A model generated the notes under the pieces. The model searched no databases. It saw only the letters and a program-made list of their open reading frames with translations, and was not told where the DNA came from. From positions 1 through 64,000 of the forward strand of contig CALVHO010000001.1 in NCBI GenBank assembly GCA_944328445.1: a DNA stretch of 64,000 bases. The letters are read 5' to 3'. The position numbers and the translations under genes were made by a program. This DNA comes from an uncultured Clostridia bacterium. Lineage in GTDB: Bacteria; Bacillota; Clostridia; Christensenellales; Borkfalkiaceae. Positions 17,644 through 29,174 of this stretch are shown piece by piece (position 1 is the stretch's first letter; each line of letters begins with the position of its first letter).

Positions 17644-18336
17644 TCACTTTTCTTCGAGGTCGAGGTACCCCGCGGGGTCGACGGCGGCGCCGCCCTTCCA
17701 CACTTCAAAGTGCAGGTGCGGGCCCTCGTCGTACTCGTTGCCCATCGTTTCCGTTTCGGAAGAGACGGCGCCGAGCACGTCTCCCTTGGCGACGGAGTCT
17801 CCCACGCGCAGGGCGGAAGCGGCGTCGACGGAGGCGTACACCGTTTTCAGGCCGTCGCCGTGGTCGATGACGATGCGCCCGCCCTCCAAGATGTTGTCGG
17901 TGATGCTCTCCACGGTGCCCGCCGCCGCGGCCGTGACCTGCGTCCCCGCGGGCGCGGAGAAATCGATGCCCGTATGCAGGTGGTAGCGGTCCAGCGTGGC
18001 GTTGTACCAGAACTCGAAGGAAGTGTTCACCGCCGCGTTGGCCACGGGCAGCGCGAGCACCGTGCCCGCGTCCACGGGTTCGTCGTCCCCGCCGCCCGTG
18101 GGCAGGTCGTCGGGATCTTCCGCGCTCACGGGCGGCTTTTCGTCGTCCGCGGGCGCCTCGACGGAGGGCCCGGGCGTGGGCACGGCGGGCTCGTTCCCGC
18201 CCACGGTGAAGGCGATGGTCAGCGCGACGGCCGCCGCCAGTACGAGGGCGCAGGCCGCCGCCAGAACGGCGTAACGGCGCTTGCGCGTGACGGTCACGCC
18301 CTCGGCGGGCTGTTGTTCAGGTTGGTTCTGTTTCAT
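17644..18336 (-). CDS. spoIIQ: SpoIIQ-like M23 protein of the engulfment complex
   Basis: A 230-residue protein: short cytosolic N-terminus, one membrane helix (about 22-46), a Pro/Asp-rich spacer (48-90), and an M23/LytM domain (about 95-225) with YNATLDRYHLHTGIDFSAP, VIDHGDGLKTVYASV and HLHFEVW. The pattern fits SpoIIQ, the forespore half of the SpoIIQ-SpoIIIAH channel that bridges forespore and mother cell during engulfment. The zinc-site residues HxxxD and HxH are kept, as in clostridial SpoIIQ. GGAGGT precedes the ATG. A sigma-F-like promoter lies upstream. A general M23 cell-wall hydrolase is the alternative. Confidence 0.82.
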   Translation of the reverse strand: MKQNQPEQQPAEGVTVTRKRRYAVLAAACALVLAAAVALTIAFTVGGNEPAVPTPGPSVEAPADDEKPPVSAEDPDDLPTGGGDDEPVDAGTVLALPVANAAVNTSFEFWYNATLDRYHLHTGIDFSAPAGTQVTAAAAGTVESITDNILEGGRIVIDHGDGLKTVYASVDAASALRVGDSVAKGDVLGAVSSETETMGNEYDEGPHLHFEVWKGGAAVDPAGYLDLEEK

Positions 18337-18373
18337 GGTCGAAAAACCTCCGAAATGTTTTTGTCGGCCGTGT

Positions 18374-18402
18374 GATTATTGCCGCCCCGCCCCGTTTTAT
18401 AC
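18374..18402 (-). promoter_or_regulatory. Candidate sigma-F/G promoter of spoIIQ
   Basis: On the minus strand GTATA (18398-18402), 14 bases, GGCAATAATC (18374-18383). This closely resembles the forespore sigma-F pattern GYATA-N15-GGNNANAHTR. The expected leader is about 30 nt. No sigma-A promoter is seen here. Confidence 0.55.
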
Positions 18403-18488
18403 CCGCCGCGAAAAATTTTTTCGTGAACGGGCCCGCGGGAAGGTGCGCAACGCCCGTTCATGAACGAACGGGCCCGCAAAAAGGGCGG

Positions 18489-18926
18489 TCAATACCCGCC
18501 GAAGATGACGGGCGAACCGACGCAGGCGCCCGCGCCGCGCACCGCCACGTGCAGGTTGACCGTTTTTCCGCCGAACGAAACGCCGCCCGCCAGCCTGCGG
18601 GAGCGGTAATAGTAATTGACGGTGCCCGCGGCCTCCTCGCGAAAGAGCAGTTCGCCGCCGAGGCGGCGGACCTGGGCAAAGGCGTCCTCCGCGCTCGCGT
18701 AGCGCGCGCTCTCGCCCGACAGCGTGCCCAGGCCGCGCCGCACGCGCGCGGCCTGGGCGCCTTCGCACAGCACGATGCGCGCGTTCGAGCTTTGGCTGCC
18801 CGCGTAAAAGGTGTACTGTTCGGCGCCCGTGAACAGGGGCGCGCGGTCGAAAACCTGCGGCAGCGCCAGCGCCGCCGCGCACAACAAAAGAACAGCCACC
18901 ACCGCCGCACACCGCCGAAAAACCAT
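18489..18926 (-). CDS. Secreted or membrane-anchored small protein, possibly YwmB-like
   Basis: A 145-residue protein with an N-terminal hydrophobic segment (about 6-24) that could be a signal peptide or anchor, and a compact domain ending VNLHVAVRGAGACVGSPVIFGGY. That ending recalls the YwmB (DUF1779) family, whose gene lies near the sporulation genes spoIID and spoIIQ in Bacillus; here the gene sits next to spoIIQ, which supports the idea. It is shorter than typical YwmB, so the match may be partial. GGAGG precedes the ATG and a weak sigma-F-like promoter lies upstream. The function is not established. Confidence 0.6.
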   Translation of the reverse strand: MVFRRCAAVVAVLLLCAAALALPQVFDRAPLFTGAEQYTFYAGSQSSNARIVLCEGAQAARVRRGLGTLSGESARYASAEDAFAQVRRLGGELLFREEAAGTVNYYYRSRRLAGGVSFGGKTVNLHVAVRGAGACVGSPVIFGGY

Positions 18927-18958
18927 ACAAAAACCGCCTCCGAAACAGCTTCGGAAGC

Positions 18959-18988
18959 GGTTATGGCCAAAACTTTCCCCTTTTACAC
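18959..18988 (-). promoter_or_regulatory. Weak candidate sigma-F promoter of the YwmB-like gene
   Basis: On the minus strand GTGTA (18984-18988), 15 bases, GGCCATAACC (18959-18968). It fits the sigma-F pattern less well than the spoIIQ promoter; the -10 lacks the late T. It is supported mainly by its neighbour. Confidence 0.35.
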
Positions 18989-19051
18989 CCGCCGCGGCAA
19001 AGAGCCCTCCGCGGCTCCTCGGCCCTGCGCGCGCCCCGCGCGTTCAACGGG

Positions 19052-19100
19052 GAATGCAGAATATAGAATGTAGAATGCAAAATGTAAAGTGTAGAATTGA
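19052..19100. repeat. Heptamer tract, seven units of GAATGTA type
   Basis: Seven consecutive 7-bp units close to GAATGTA (variants GAATGCA, GAATATA, AAATGTA, AAGTGTA, GAATTGA), followed by GGACAAA. Two more tracts with the same unit occur at 32179-32213 and 32426-32460. It starts the first repeat cluster. Confidence 0.85.
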
Positions 19101-19167
19101 GGACAAAAAATTTTTATTTATATAGCCTTTTGCGCGCGCAAAAATCACACTTTTTGCAAGCGCCCCC

Positions 19168-19287
19168 GCGGCTTCGCCCGAGGCCGGTTTCTCGCGGCCG
19201 CCCGTACGGGCAGCCGCTCGCTTCCGCCTCGGCTCCGCCGCTTTCTTCACAAAAATCTCGGGCTGCGCCCTGCGATTTTTCGTGAGG
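19168..19287 (+). repeat. 120-bp GC-rich repeat module, plus orientation
   Basis: A 120-bp stretch whose reverse complement recurs at 32277-32396 with only a few mismatches. It contains short symmetric blocks (CGGCCGCCCG, CTCGGGC) but no coding signal. Confidence 0.8.
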
Positions 19288-19327
19288 CTGGGGACAAAAA
19301 ATTTTTATAAAAAATTTCTATAATACC

Positions 19328-19515
19328 CTGAAAAAGCGGAAACCACGCTTTTCGCTTTTTCCCCTTGCGCCGCAAAGCGGCGAACGGATGGGGTGAACGC
19401 GCGCGATTTATGGCTTTTGAAGCCACAGCACATCGCGCGCGGAGGGGAAAGCCGCTCGGGTTTCCCCTCCAACTCGCGCAAACCGCAGCATCTCTTTTGC
19501 GAGGTTTGCGCGAAA
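19328..19515 (+). repeat. 188-bp direct repeat, copy A
   Basis: Identical to 19751-19938 at all but two positions that I can see (T/A near 19388 and A/G near 19472). The right 42 bases are also found at 32786-32827. Near-identity suggests recent duplication or gene conversion. Confidence 0.9.
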
Positions 19516-19523
19516 TAGTTTAC

Positions 19524-19938
19524 TGCGCGTGGCAAAACCACGCTTTTGCCTAAGCGCACCCAATTTGCCGAAAACGTTCGGCTAAGGGAAAGGGGTGAAG
19601 CCGCGGCATTTTTATAATAAGCGTGCCCCAAAAGATGCCGCGGCGAGGGGAAAAACGCCGCAGAGCGTCAGCGAACGACGGTTGTCCCCTAAAACTCACG
19701 GAAAATTTTTTCATCGGCTTGAAAAAATTTTCGTGAACTCTTTTGGCACTCTGAAAAAGCGGAAACCACGCTTTTCGCTTTTTCCCCTTGCGCCGCAAAG
19801 CGGCGAACGGAAGGGGTGAACGCGCGCGATTTATGGCTTTTGAAGCCACAGCACATCGCGCGCGGAGGGGAAAGCCGCTCGGGTTTCCCCTCCGACTCGC
19901 GCAAACCGCAGCATCTCTTTTGCGAGGTTTGCGCGAAA
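19524..19938 (+). repeat. Dispersed hairpin-ended element, copy 2
   Basis: About 415 bp. Its left hairpin is GGCAAAA/TTTTGCC (19531-19550), which keeps the pairing of copies 1 and 3 with changed bases, then GCGCACCCAATTT and a second hairpin GCCGAA/TTCGGC (19567-19582), also in copy 3. The right end is the shared 42-bp hairpin segment. It starts 8 bases after copy 1 ends, and its right end lies 6 bases from the tsaD stop codon. Confidence 0.7.
19751..19938 (+). repeat. 188-bp direct repeat, copy B
   Basis: Second copy of the 188-bp unit, 423 bases downstream of copy A, forming the right half of element copy 2. Apparent small reading frames inside it are GC-driven and differ in frame between copies. 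Confidence 0.9.
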
Positions 19939-19944
19939 CACCCG

Positions 19945-21000
19945 TTACTGCTTCCCCTTCCTCCCCAGCGGGATGTGGGCGCAAGCGTTCACGGAGAGGT
20001 CGGAAAAATTCCCCGCGAAGTACTGCACGAGCCCTTCGGCCGCGATCATGGCGGCGTTGTCGGTGCAGTACTTTTTTTCGGGCAGGACGAGGCGCAGGCC
20101 CTCTTTTTGGCATACGTCTGCCAATTTTTTGCGCAAATAGCCGTTGGCGATGACGCCGCCGCCCGCGGCGACGGTGCGGCAGCCCTTCTCTTTGGCGGCA
20201 GCCGCGGCGCGCTCGGCGAGCACGTCGCAGGCGGCGCACTGGAAGGAGGCGGCCACGTCTGCACGGCTGTACGGCTCGCCCTTCTGCTCCTTGGTGTGGC
20301 AGTAGTTGACGACGGCCGTCTTCAAGCCGCTGTACGAAAAATCGTAGCCGCCGCCCGCGAACATCTTGGGCATCTGCACGCAGGGCTTGCCCTCCGCCGC
20401 GAGCTTTTCCACGCTCGGCCCGCCGGGATACGGCAGGCCTAAAACGCGCGCGGCCTTGTCGAAGGCTTCGCCGCAGGCATCGTCACGGGTGGAACCCATG
20501 ATCTCGAACGCGGTGTAGCTTTCGGTGTACAAAACGGCGGTATGGCCGCCGCTGGCGAGCAGCGTGACGAAGGGCGGGCGCAGTTCGGGGTCGGCGAGGT
20601 AGGCGGCCGCCATGTGGCCGCGGATGTGGTCGACGGCGATGAGCGGCACCCCCAGCGCATAGGCGTACGCCTTGGCGAAGGACAGCCCCACCAACAGCGC
20701 GCCCAAAAGCCCCGCGCCGTAGGTGACGGCGACGGCATCGAGCTGCGCGGGCGCGATGCCCGCCGCGGCGACGGCCCGCTCCACGGCCGTGCCGATGGCG
20801 TCGGTATGGGCGCGGGACGCGATCTCGGGCACGACGCCGCCGTATTCGGCCTGCACGGCCGCCGAGGAGAGGACCACGTCCGACAACAGTTCACGCCCGC
20901 GGATGACGGCGGCGGCCGTCTCGTCGCACGAGCTTTCGATGCCCAAGATCAGCGGGGCGTCCTTTTTTTTCAGCCCCGCAAAGCGTTCGGCATATCCCAT
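19945..21000 (-). CDS. tsaD: tRNA t6A37 threonylcarbamoyltransferase TsaD
   Basis: A 351-residue ASKHA-fold enzyme that, with TsaB and TsaE, transfers the threonylcarbamoyl group to A37 of ANN-decoding tRNAs. GIESSCDETAAAV is the N-terminal phosphate loop; VDHIRGHMAAA carries the two metal-binding histidines; LLASGGHTAV, DDACGEAFDKAARVLGLPYPGG, FSYSGLKTAV and AAGGGVIANGYLR are the other signatures. Length normal. GAGGTG precedes the ATG. Last in the run prfB - membrane protein - tsaD; its stop is 6 bases from a repeat element. Confidence 0.97.
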   Translation of the reverse strand: MGYAERFAGLKKKDAPLILGIESSCDETAAAVIRGRELLSDVVLSSAAVQAEYGGVVPEIASRAHTDAIGTAVERAVAAAGIAPAQLDAVAVTYGAGLLGALLVGLSFAKAYAYALGVPLIAVDHIRGHMAAAYLADPELRPPFVTLLASGGHTAVLYTESYTAFEIMGSTRDDACGEAFDKAARVLGLPYPGGPSVEKLAAEGKPCVQMPKMFAGGGYDFSYSGLKTAVVNYCHTKEQKGEPYSRADVAASFQCAACDVLAERAAAAAKEKGCRTVAAGGGVIANGYLRKKLADVCQKEGLRLVLPEKKYCTDNAAMIAAEGLVQYFAGNFSDLSVNACAHIPLGRKGKQ

Positions 21001-21054
21001 CGTTCACCTCAAAACGCAAAAACGCGGGCAAAGCCGCGCTTTTTGCCGCAAAAT

Positions 21055-21708
21055 TCATTTCCCCGCCCGCTTTTGCGCCTCTTTGAAGGCTTGGGGGATG
21101 CGGTCGAACACCGCCAGGCGGGGGCTGCCCGCAAACAATTCGTCGAAGGCGGGGCGGTACATTTCGTAGACGTATTCGGAAACGTACACCTTGCCCGTGA
21201 AGGCGGGGTCGCGCCACAGCTCTTCGAGGAAAGAAAAGTCGAGCAGCATATCGGCGATGACCGCGCCGCGGTGGGTGAGCCGCGCGTTCATGCGGGTATC
21301 GCACAGGTCGAGCTCGCCCTCCTTCACCTCGCGCAAAAACAAGACGGCGGGCACGGCGAAGGTCTTGCCGCCGCTGCCCTGCACCTCGGCGGGGCGGAAG
21401 CCCTTCCAGCGGCGGTACTCGTCGTAGACGCAGACGATGACGCCCGCGGCCGAAGAGAGAGGCGCCCTGCGCGGGATGCCGCATTTTTTGTAGCGGAGCA
21501 CGCCGCCCTCGATGCCGTAGCGCGCAAAGACGGCCGGCTGCGGCAGCAGCGCCAGCAGCAGCCCGCCCGCGATGAGGGCGATGCCCAAAGCTGCTTTGCC
21601 CTCGAACGCCCAAAACGAAAGCCCGCCCAGCAGGACGAACACCCCGCCGAGCACCGCGAAAAAGACGGCGTTGGGCGTGCGGCGGTGGTATTGGAAGTAC
21701 TTTTTCAT
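21055..21708 (-). CDS. Hypothetical membrane-anchored protein
   Basis: A 217-residue protein I do not recognise. Two hydrophobic helices in a hairpin (about 14-33 and 41-58) are followed by a soluble, probably cytosolic domain of mixed strands and helices (residues 60-217) with no catalytic motif that I can name. It lies 27 bases after prfB and 54 bases before tsaD, so it is probably co-transcribed with translation genes, but that does not define its job. Confidence 0.75.
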   Translation of the reverse strand: MKKYFQYHRRTPNAVFFAVLGGVFVLLGGLSFWAFEGKAALGIALIAGGLLLALLPQPAVFARYGIEGGVLRYKKCGIPRRAPLSSAAGVIVCVYDEYRRWKGFRPAEVQGSGGKTFAVPAVLFLREVKEGELDLCDTRMNARLTHRGAVIADMLLDFSFLEELWRDPAFTGKVYVSEYVYEMYRPAFDELFAGSPRLAVFDRIPQAFKEAQKRAGK

Positions 21709-21735
21709 GAACGCACCTTGGCGGGAGGCCCGCGC

Positions 21736-22833
21736 TCAGCTCTTTTTCAGATAATCGATGATGAAGGGCTGGATGTCTCCGTCCATCACGGCCTGGATGT
21801 TGCCCACCTCGTAGCCCGTGCGGTGGTCCTTGACCATGGTGTACGGGCAGAATACGTAGCTGCGGATCTGGCTGCCCCACTCGATCTTTTTGATCTCGCC
21901 CTTGATGCTCTGCTCGTTGGCGATGCGCTCGCTCTCGCGCAGTTCGATGAGCTTGGAGCGCAGCATCTTCATGGCCATTTCGCGGTTCTGCATCTGCGAA
22001 CGCTCGTTCTGGCAGGAGACGACGATGCCCGTGGGGATGTGCTGGATGCGGATGGCGGACTCCGTTTTGTTGATGTGCTGCCCGCCCGCGCCCGAGGAGC
22101 GGTAGGTGGTCACTTTCAGGTCCTCACTGCGGATCTCGACGTCTCCCTCGTCCTCGATCTCGGGCATGACTTCGAGGGAGGCGAAGGAGGTGTGGCGGCG
22201 CTTGTTCGCGTCGAAGGGAGAGATGCGCACCAGGCGGTGCACCCCCTTTTCCGCTTTGAGGTAGCCGTAAGCGTTTTCGCCCTCGATCTTGAAGTCGACG
22301 CTCTTGATGCCCGCCTCGTCGCCGTCGAGGCGGTCGAGCTCGGTCACCTTGAAGCCGCTGCGCTCGGCGTAGCGGGTGTACATGCGGTAGAGCATGGAGA
22401 CCCAGTCGCAGCTCTCGGTGCCGCCTGCGCCCGAATGCAGCGTCAGGAGGGCGTTGCAGGCGTCGTACTTGCCGCGCAGCAGCGAGCGGATGCGCATGTC
22501 TTCGAGGTCGCTCTCGGCGGTGGAAATGAGGGAATCGAGCTCGGGCACGAGCTCCTCCTCCCCCGTCTCTTCGATGAGGTCGATGACCTCGCACACCTCG
22601 TCGAGCGCCTTTTTGCCGCGGTCGTAGGAGGCGATCTTCCCCTCCACCGACGAAACTTCGCGGCCGAGCCTGGCGGACTTTTCGATGTCCTGCCAGACTT
22701 CGGGCTTTTCCTGCTCGGCCTTCAATTCGGCCAGTTTGCCGCGCAAAATGTCGATGTCGAGCGCCTCTTTGGTCTCTTCCAGCGTGTCCGAAAGCGCTTT
22801 GGCCTTCATCCTGTAATCGTCTGCTTTGAACAT
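21736..22833 (-). CDS. prfB: Peptide chain release factor 2
   Basis: A 365-residue release factor for UGA and UAA stops. It has GGQ in SGAGGQHINKTESAIRI and the tripeptide SPF (RISPFDANKRRHTSF), which marks RF2 rather than RF1. The frame runs uninterrupted from the ATG at 22833 (GAGGAAGG upstream); the programmed +1 frameshift with an early UGA seen in many prfB genes is absent, so synthesis is not autoregulated that way here. Confidence 0.97.
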   Translation of the reverse strand: MFKADDYRMKAKALSDTLEETKEALDIDILRGKLAELKAEQEKPEVWQDIEKSARLGREVSSVEGKIASYDRGKKALDEVCEVIDLIEETGEEELVPELDSLISTAESDLEDMRIRSLLRGKYDACNALLTLHSGAGGTESCDWVSMLYRMYTRYAERSGFKVTELDRLDGDEAGIKSVDFKIEGENAYGYLKAEKGVHRLVRISPFDANKRRHTSFASLEVMPEIEDEGDVEIRSEDLKVTTYRSSGAGGQHINKTESAIRIQHIPTGIVVSCQNERSQMQNREMAMKMLRSKLIELRESERIANEQSIKGEIKKIEWGSQIRSYVFCPYTMVKDHRTGYEVGNIQAVMDGDIQPFIIDYLKKS

Positions 22834-22896
22834 ACCCTTCCTCTTTGCGGCCGCGCGGCCGCGCCGAACTACCGCCCTTTTTTTGGCCTTTTTACC

Positions 22897-22926
22897 AGTA
22901 TACCACAACGGCGCGGGCGCTGTCAA
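22897..22926 (-). promoter_or_regulatory. Promoter of prfB
   Basis: On the minus strand TTGACA (22921-22926), 18 bases, TATACT (22897-22902) with TGG before it (extended -10). It starts the prfB - membrane protein - tsaD transcript. Confidence 0.75.
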
Positions 22927-22996
22927 CAAAGCCCGCGCCGCCGCGGCGCCGCGGCGCGGGCGGGGCAAGATTTTCGGCATTTTTTCGGCAAACCCC

Positions 22997-23025
22997 TTGC
23001 TCTCCCGCCCCGCGCATGGTATAAT
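22997..23025 (+). promoter_or_regulatory. Promoter of the zinc-ribbon protein gene
   Basis: TTGCTC (22997-23002), 17 bases, TATAAT (23020-23025). The start codon is at 23073, giving a leader of about 40 nt with AAAGGAG (23061-23067) before the ATG. Confidence 0.75.
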
Positions 23026-23072
23026 GCTCCGTGAAAAAACCCCGCGCCGCGGGCGGCGCCAAAGGAGATGCC

Positions 23073-23666
23073 ATGCCTCCCTTCCCCGAAAAATACATCG
23101 TTCCCGGCCTCGAAGCCAAGGCGCGCAAATACAGCCGCGCCATGACGATCCTCTTCCCCTTCTGCCTGCTGATCCTGCCCGCCATCCCCTGGATGGTGCT
23201 GTCCGTAAAGGCTTCCCGCTACACGCAGCTGCTGCGCATAACGCAGTTCATGAAGCAGCAGGAAAAGGTGCCGCTGATCTCGGTGTTCGGCTTTACCCCC
23301 AACGCCGCGGCGGTGGCGCAAAAGCTCATCGATACTGGCAACCTCGCGGGTTACCGCCTGGCGGGCGGCGTTCTGCTCGTCAAAGACGACGTAGAGATGA
23401 GCGACGAGGAGGCCAAAGCCGAATGCGCCCGCCTGTACGGCGCCTACCCCGCCGCCATGGGCATGGCCGTGCGGCCCGCCGCGCCCGCAGCCCCCGCACA
23501 AGTACCCGCCGCCGAAACGCCCGCGCAAGCGCCCGCGTCCGAAACGCCCGCGCAAGTGCCCGCCGCGCCCGCGGACGGGACGCCCGCGGCCTTCTGCACG
23601 CAGTGCGGCGCGCCCCTGCCCGAGGACGCCGCCTTCTGCCCGCGGTGCGGCAAAAAGCGGGCGTGA
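23073..23666 (+). CDS. Single-pass membrane protein with C-terminal zinc ribbon
   Basis: A 197-residue protein. One membrane helix (about 28-46), a small helical domain (50-115), a low-complexity Ala/Pro linker with repeated APAQVPAAETPAQ-like units (about 130-168), and a double-Cys zinc ribbon FCTQCGAPLP..FCPRCGKK at the end. Zinc-ribbon tails of this kind occur on many Firmicute membrane proteins of unknown role. The ATG at 23073 is fixed by AAAGGAG; an earlier in-frame ATG at 23031 would start inside the predicted leader. A lone plus-strand gene between prfB and secA. Confidence 0.75.
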   Translation: MPPFPEKYIVPGLEAKARKYSRAMTILFPFCLLILPAIPWMVLSVKASRYTQLLRITQFMKQQEKVPLISVFGFTPNAAAVAQKLIDTGNLAGYRLAGGVLLVKDDVEMSDEEAKAECARLYGAYPAAMGMAVRPAAPAAPAQVPAAETPAQAPASETPAQVPAAPADGTPAAFCTQCGAPLPEDAAFCPRCGKKRA

Positions 23667-23698
23667 CCTCACTTTTTCCGCAAAGACAAACCCAAACG

Positions 23699-23725
23699 AA
23701 AAGCGCCCCGCGGGGCGCTTTTTTC
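23699..23725. terminator. Bidirectional terminator between converging genes
   Basis: The perfect palindrome AAAAGCGCCCCG/CGGGGCGCTTTT (23699-23722) with TT beyond. It lies between the ends of the plus-strand zinc-ribbon gene and minus-strand secA and can serve both. Confidence 0.85.
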
Positions 23726-23770
23726 AACGGTTTGGCGAAGGGCGGCGTTTCCGCCCCGCGGCCGTGCGGC

Positions 23771-26674
<2,904 letters not shown>

Positions 26675-26762
26675 CGTTCAAGCCTCCGCGCCCGCCGCAA
26701 GACCGCCGCGGGCGCCCGTATTCCCTGTTTTTCCCGCGCGTACGTGCGGGCATATCCCGTAT

Positions 26763-26791
26763 ATTTTACAATATTTTGCGGGAAAAGTAAA
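26763..26791 (-). promoter_or_regulatory. Promoter of secA
   Basis: On the minus strand TTTACT (26786-26791), 17 bases, TAAAAT (26763-26768). The leader to the secA ATG is about 80 nt. Confidence 0.55.
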
Positions 26792-26879
26792 AGAATTTCG
26801 CAAACCTTTGCAAAAAAGTTCATCGGGCGGGGCGGCTTTTCATCTTTTTTACACTTTTTCCGCCCTTTTTTGCGCCCCG

Positions 26880-27821
26880 TTACGGCCCCGCGGGCGGGGC
26901 GGAGCCCTGAGGCCCTTCCCCGTTTTGGCGGAAGGGCACGGCCGCGGCGGTGAGCAGGCACACCTCGCGTGCGCCCGCGCCGTAAAGCGCCTTCGCGCAG
27001 GCGTCGGCGGTGGCGCCCGTGGTCATCACGTCGTCCACGAGCAGGATGACCTTGCCGCGGCAGCGCTTGCGCTCGTGTACGTGAAAGCAGCCTTCCAGGT
27101 TCTTGGCGCGTTCCCGCCGCGAAAGGGTCTTTTGCACGGCGGTCTCGCGCACCTTTTGCAACACGGTCTCCGCCACGGGCAGGCCGCAGCGGCGGGAGAG
27201 GGCGCGCGCCAGCAGCGCGGCCTGGTCGTACCCGCGGCGGCGGCGCGCGGACGCCGTCATTGGCACGGGGAGCAGCAGATCCGCCTGCGGAAAGAGCGAA
27301 ACCAGCGCCGCCATGTCGTCGGCGATAGGCACGGCGAGGTGGCGGCCGCCCGTCTTGAAGGCCTTGATCAGCCGCACCGCCTCGCCCTCGTAGCGGTAGG
27401 CGCTGCGGGCATAGGAATACACGGGCAGCGCGGCCTTGCATTCGAGGCAGAGCCCGCCCTCCTCGGCCACCGCCCTGCCGCACTTGGGACAGACGGCGCC
27501 CGCGTTGAAGGGGAAGCGCTCCTTGCAGCGGGCGCAAAAGTGCGCGCCGCGCGCAAAGACGTCCGCCCCGCAGGCGATGCACGCGCAGGGCTCGCCCAAC
27601 AGAAACCTGCGCAGGGCGCGCAGCACCGCGCGCGCTCCGCCCGCCTTGCCCGCGCCTTTTTGCGCGGCGCCATCGCTTTCGGCGGGGACGCTCCCCTCCC
27701 TTTCTTCCGCGGATGCGCTTTCGGCGGGGACGTTTTCTTCTTTTTGCGGCGCCTTCACGCCTTGTTTTGCCGCGGGCGCGGCCTCCTCGCCTTCGCCCCG
27801 CGGGCCTTTTCTCTCGTGCAT
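26880..27821 (-). CDS. ComF-family phosphoribosyltransferase-like protein
   Basis: A 313-residue ComFC-type protein linked in naturally competent bacteria to DNA uptake; elsewhere its role is unclear. Cys pairs CIACG..FCARCK and VCPKCG..LCLECK form zinc fingers (about 80-130), and VILLVDDVMTTGAT is the PRPP-binding loop of a type I phosphoribosyltransferase fold. Residues 1-70 are an extra low-complexity tail with the repeat VPAES, coded by a repeated 17-bp block (27674-27690 and 27716-27732). A very strong GGGGGAGG site precedes the ATG at 27821, which supports this long start. Confidence 0.87.
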   Translation of the reverse strand: MHERKGPRGEGEEAAPAAKQGVKAPQKEENVPAESASAEEREGSVPAESDGAAQKGAGKAGGARAVLRALRRFLLGEPCACIACGADVFARGAHFCARCKERFPFNAGAVCPKCGRAVAEEGGLCLECKAALPVYSYARSAYRYEGEAVRLIKAFKTGGRHLAVPIADDMAALVSLFPQADLLLPVPMTASARRRRGYDQAALLARALSRRCGLPVAETVLQKVRETAVQKTLSRRERAKNLEGCFHVHERKRCRGKVILLVDDVMTTGATADACAKALYGAGAREVCLLTAAAVPFRQNGEGPQGSAPPAGP

Positions 27822-27853
27822 CGTTTCCCTCCCCCTGCCTGCGGCAATGGCCG

Positions 27854-27885
27854 CTGACCCCCTAGGCCGCGGCCGAGGGGGTCAG
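27854..27885 (-). terminator. Hairpin after metK
   Basis: A 10-bp stem CTGACCCCCT/AGGGGGTCAG with an inner GGCCGCGGCC palindrome, 23 bases past the metK stop. No T-run follows, so termination is only probable. Confidence 0.5.
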
Positions 27886-27907
27886 TCCTGCCCGTGACGG
27901 CGCGCCG

Positions 27908-29071
<1,164 letters not shown>

Positions 29072-29105
29072 ATCCTTGTTTGCCTCTGTATGTTCGTTCC
29101 CGTCC

Positions 29106-29134
29106 ATTATATAATTTTGCGGCGGCGTTGTCAA
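29106..29134 (-). promoter_or_regulatory. Promoter of metK
   Basis: On the minus strand TTGACA (29129-29134), 17 bases, TATAAT (29106-29111), a perfect consensus. Its -35 is only 4 bases from the -35 of the divergent radical SAM gene, so the two promoters may compete for polymerase. Confidence 0.85.
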
Positions 29135-29138
29135 TGCT

Positions 29139-29167
29139 TTGCAAACGGCGCAAAAATATGGTACAAT
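29139..29167 (+). promoter_or_regulatory. Promoter of the radical SAM gene
   Basis: TTGCAA (29139-29144), 17 bases, TACAAT (29162-29167). The first transcribed base should fall at about 29174-29175, right at the start codon ATG of 29175. Confidence 0.7.
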
Positions 29168-29174
29168 CGGCCAT

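Larger units (their letters stand above)
19131..19515 (+). repeat. Dispersed hairpin-ended element, copy 1
   Basis: About 385 bp, beginning with TGCGCGCGC and a GCAAAAA/TTTTTGC hairpin (19138-19157) and ending in a 42-bp segment whose 11-bp arms TCGCGCAAACC/GGTTTGCGCGA form a hairpin (19474-19515). The inside holds a 120-bp GC-rich module and the first copy of a 188-bp repeat. No transposase or credible coding sequence is present. It shares both ends with copies 2 and 3. Confidence 0.7.

Noticed and set aside
19131..19938. A CRISPR array
   Set aside because: There are only two long repeats with no regular short repeat-spacer pattern and no cas genes in the window.
19305..20442. Several short frames with similar peptides inside the repeat cluster (for example ones reading RKPQHLFCEVCA)
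   Set aside because: They recur only because the DNA is repeated, lack ribosome binding sites, and change frame or length between copies, so I treat the DNA or RNA as the conserved feature.
21736..22980. A programmed +1 frameshift in prfB
   Set aside because: The whole RF2 sequence reads in one frame from a well-placed ATG, with no early UGA.
29072..29174. A SAM riboswitch upstream of metK
   Set aside because: The promoter lies about 35 bases before the start codon, leaving no room for an aptamer.
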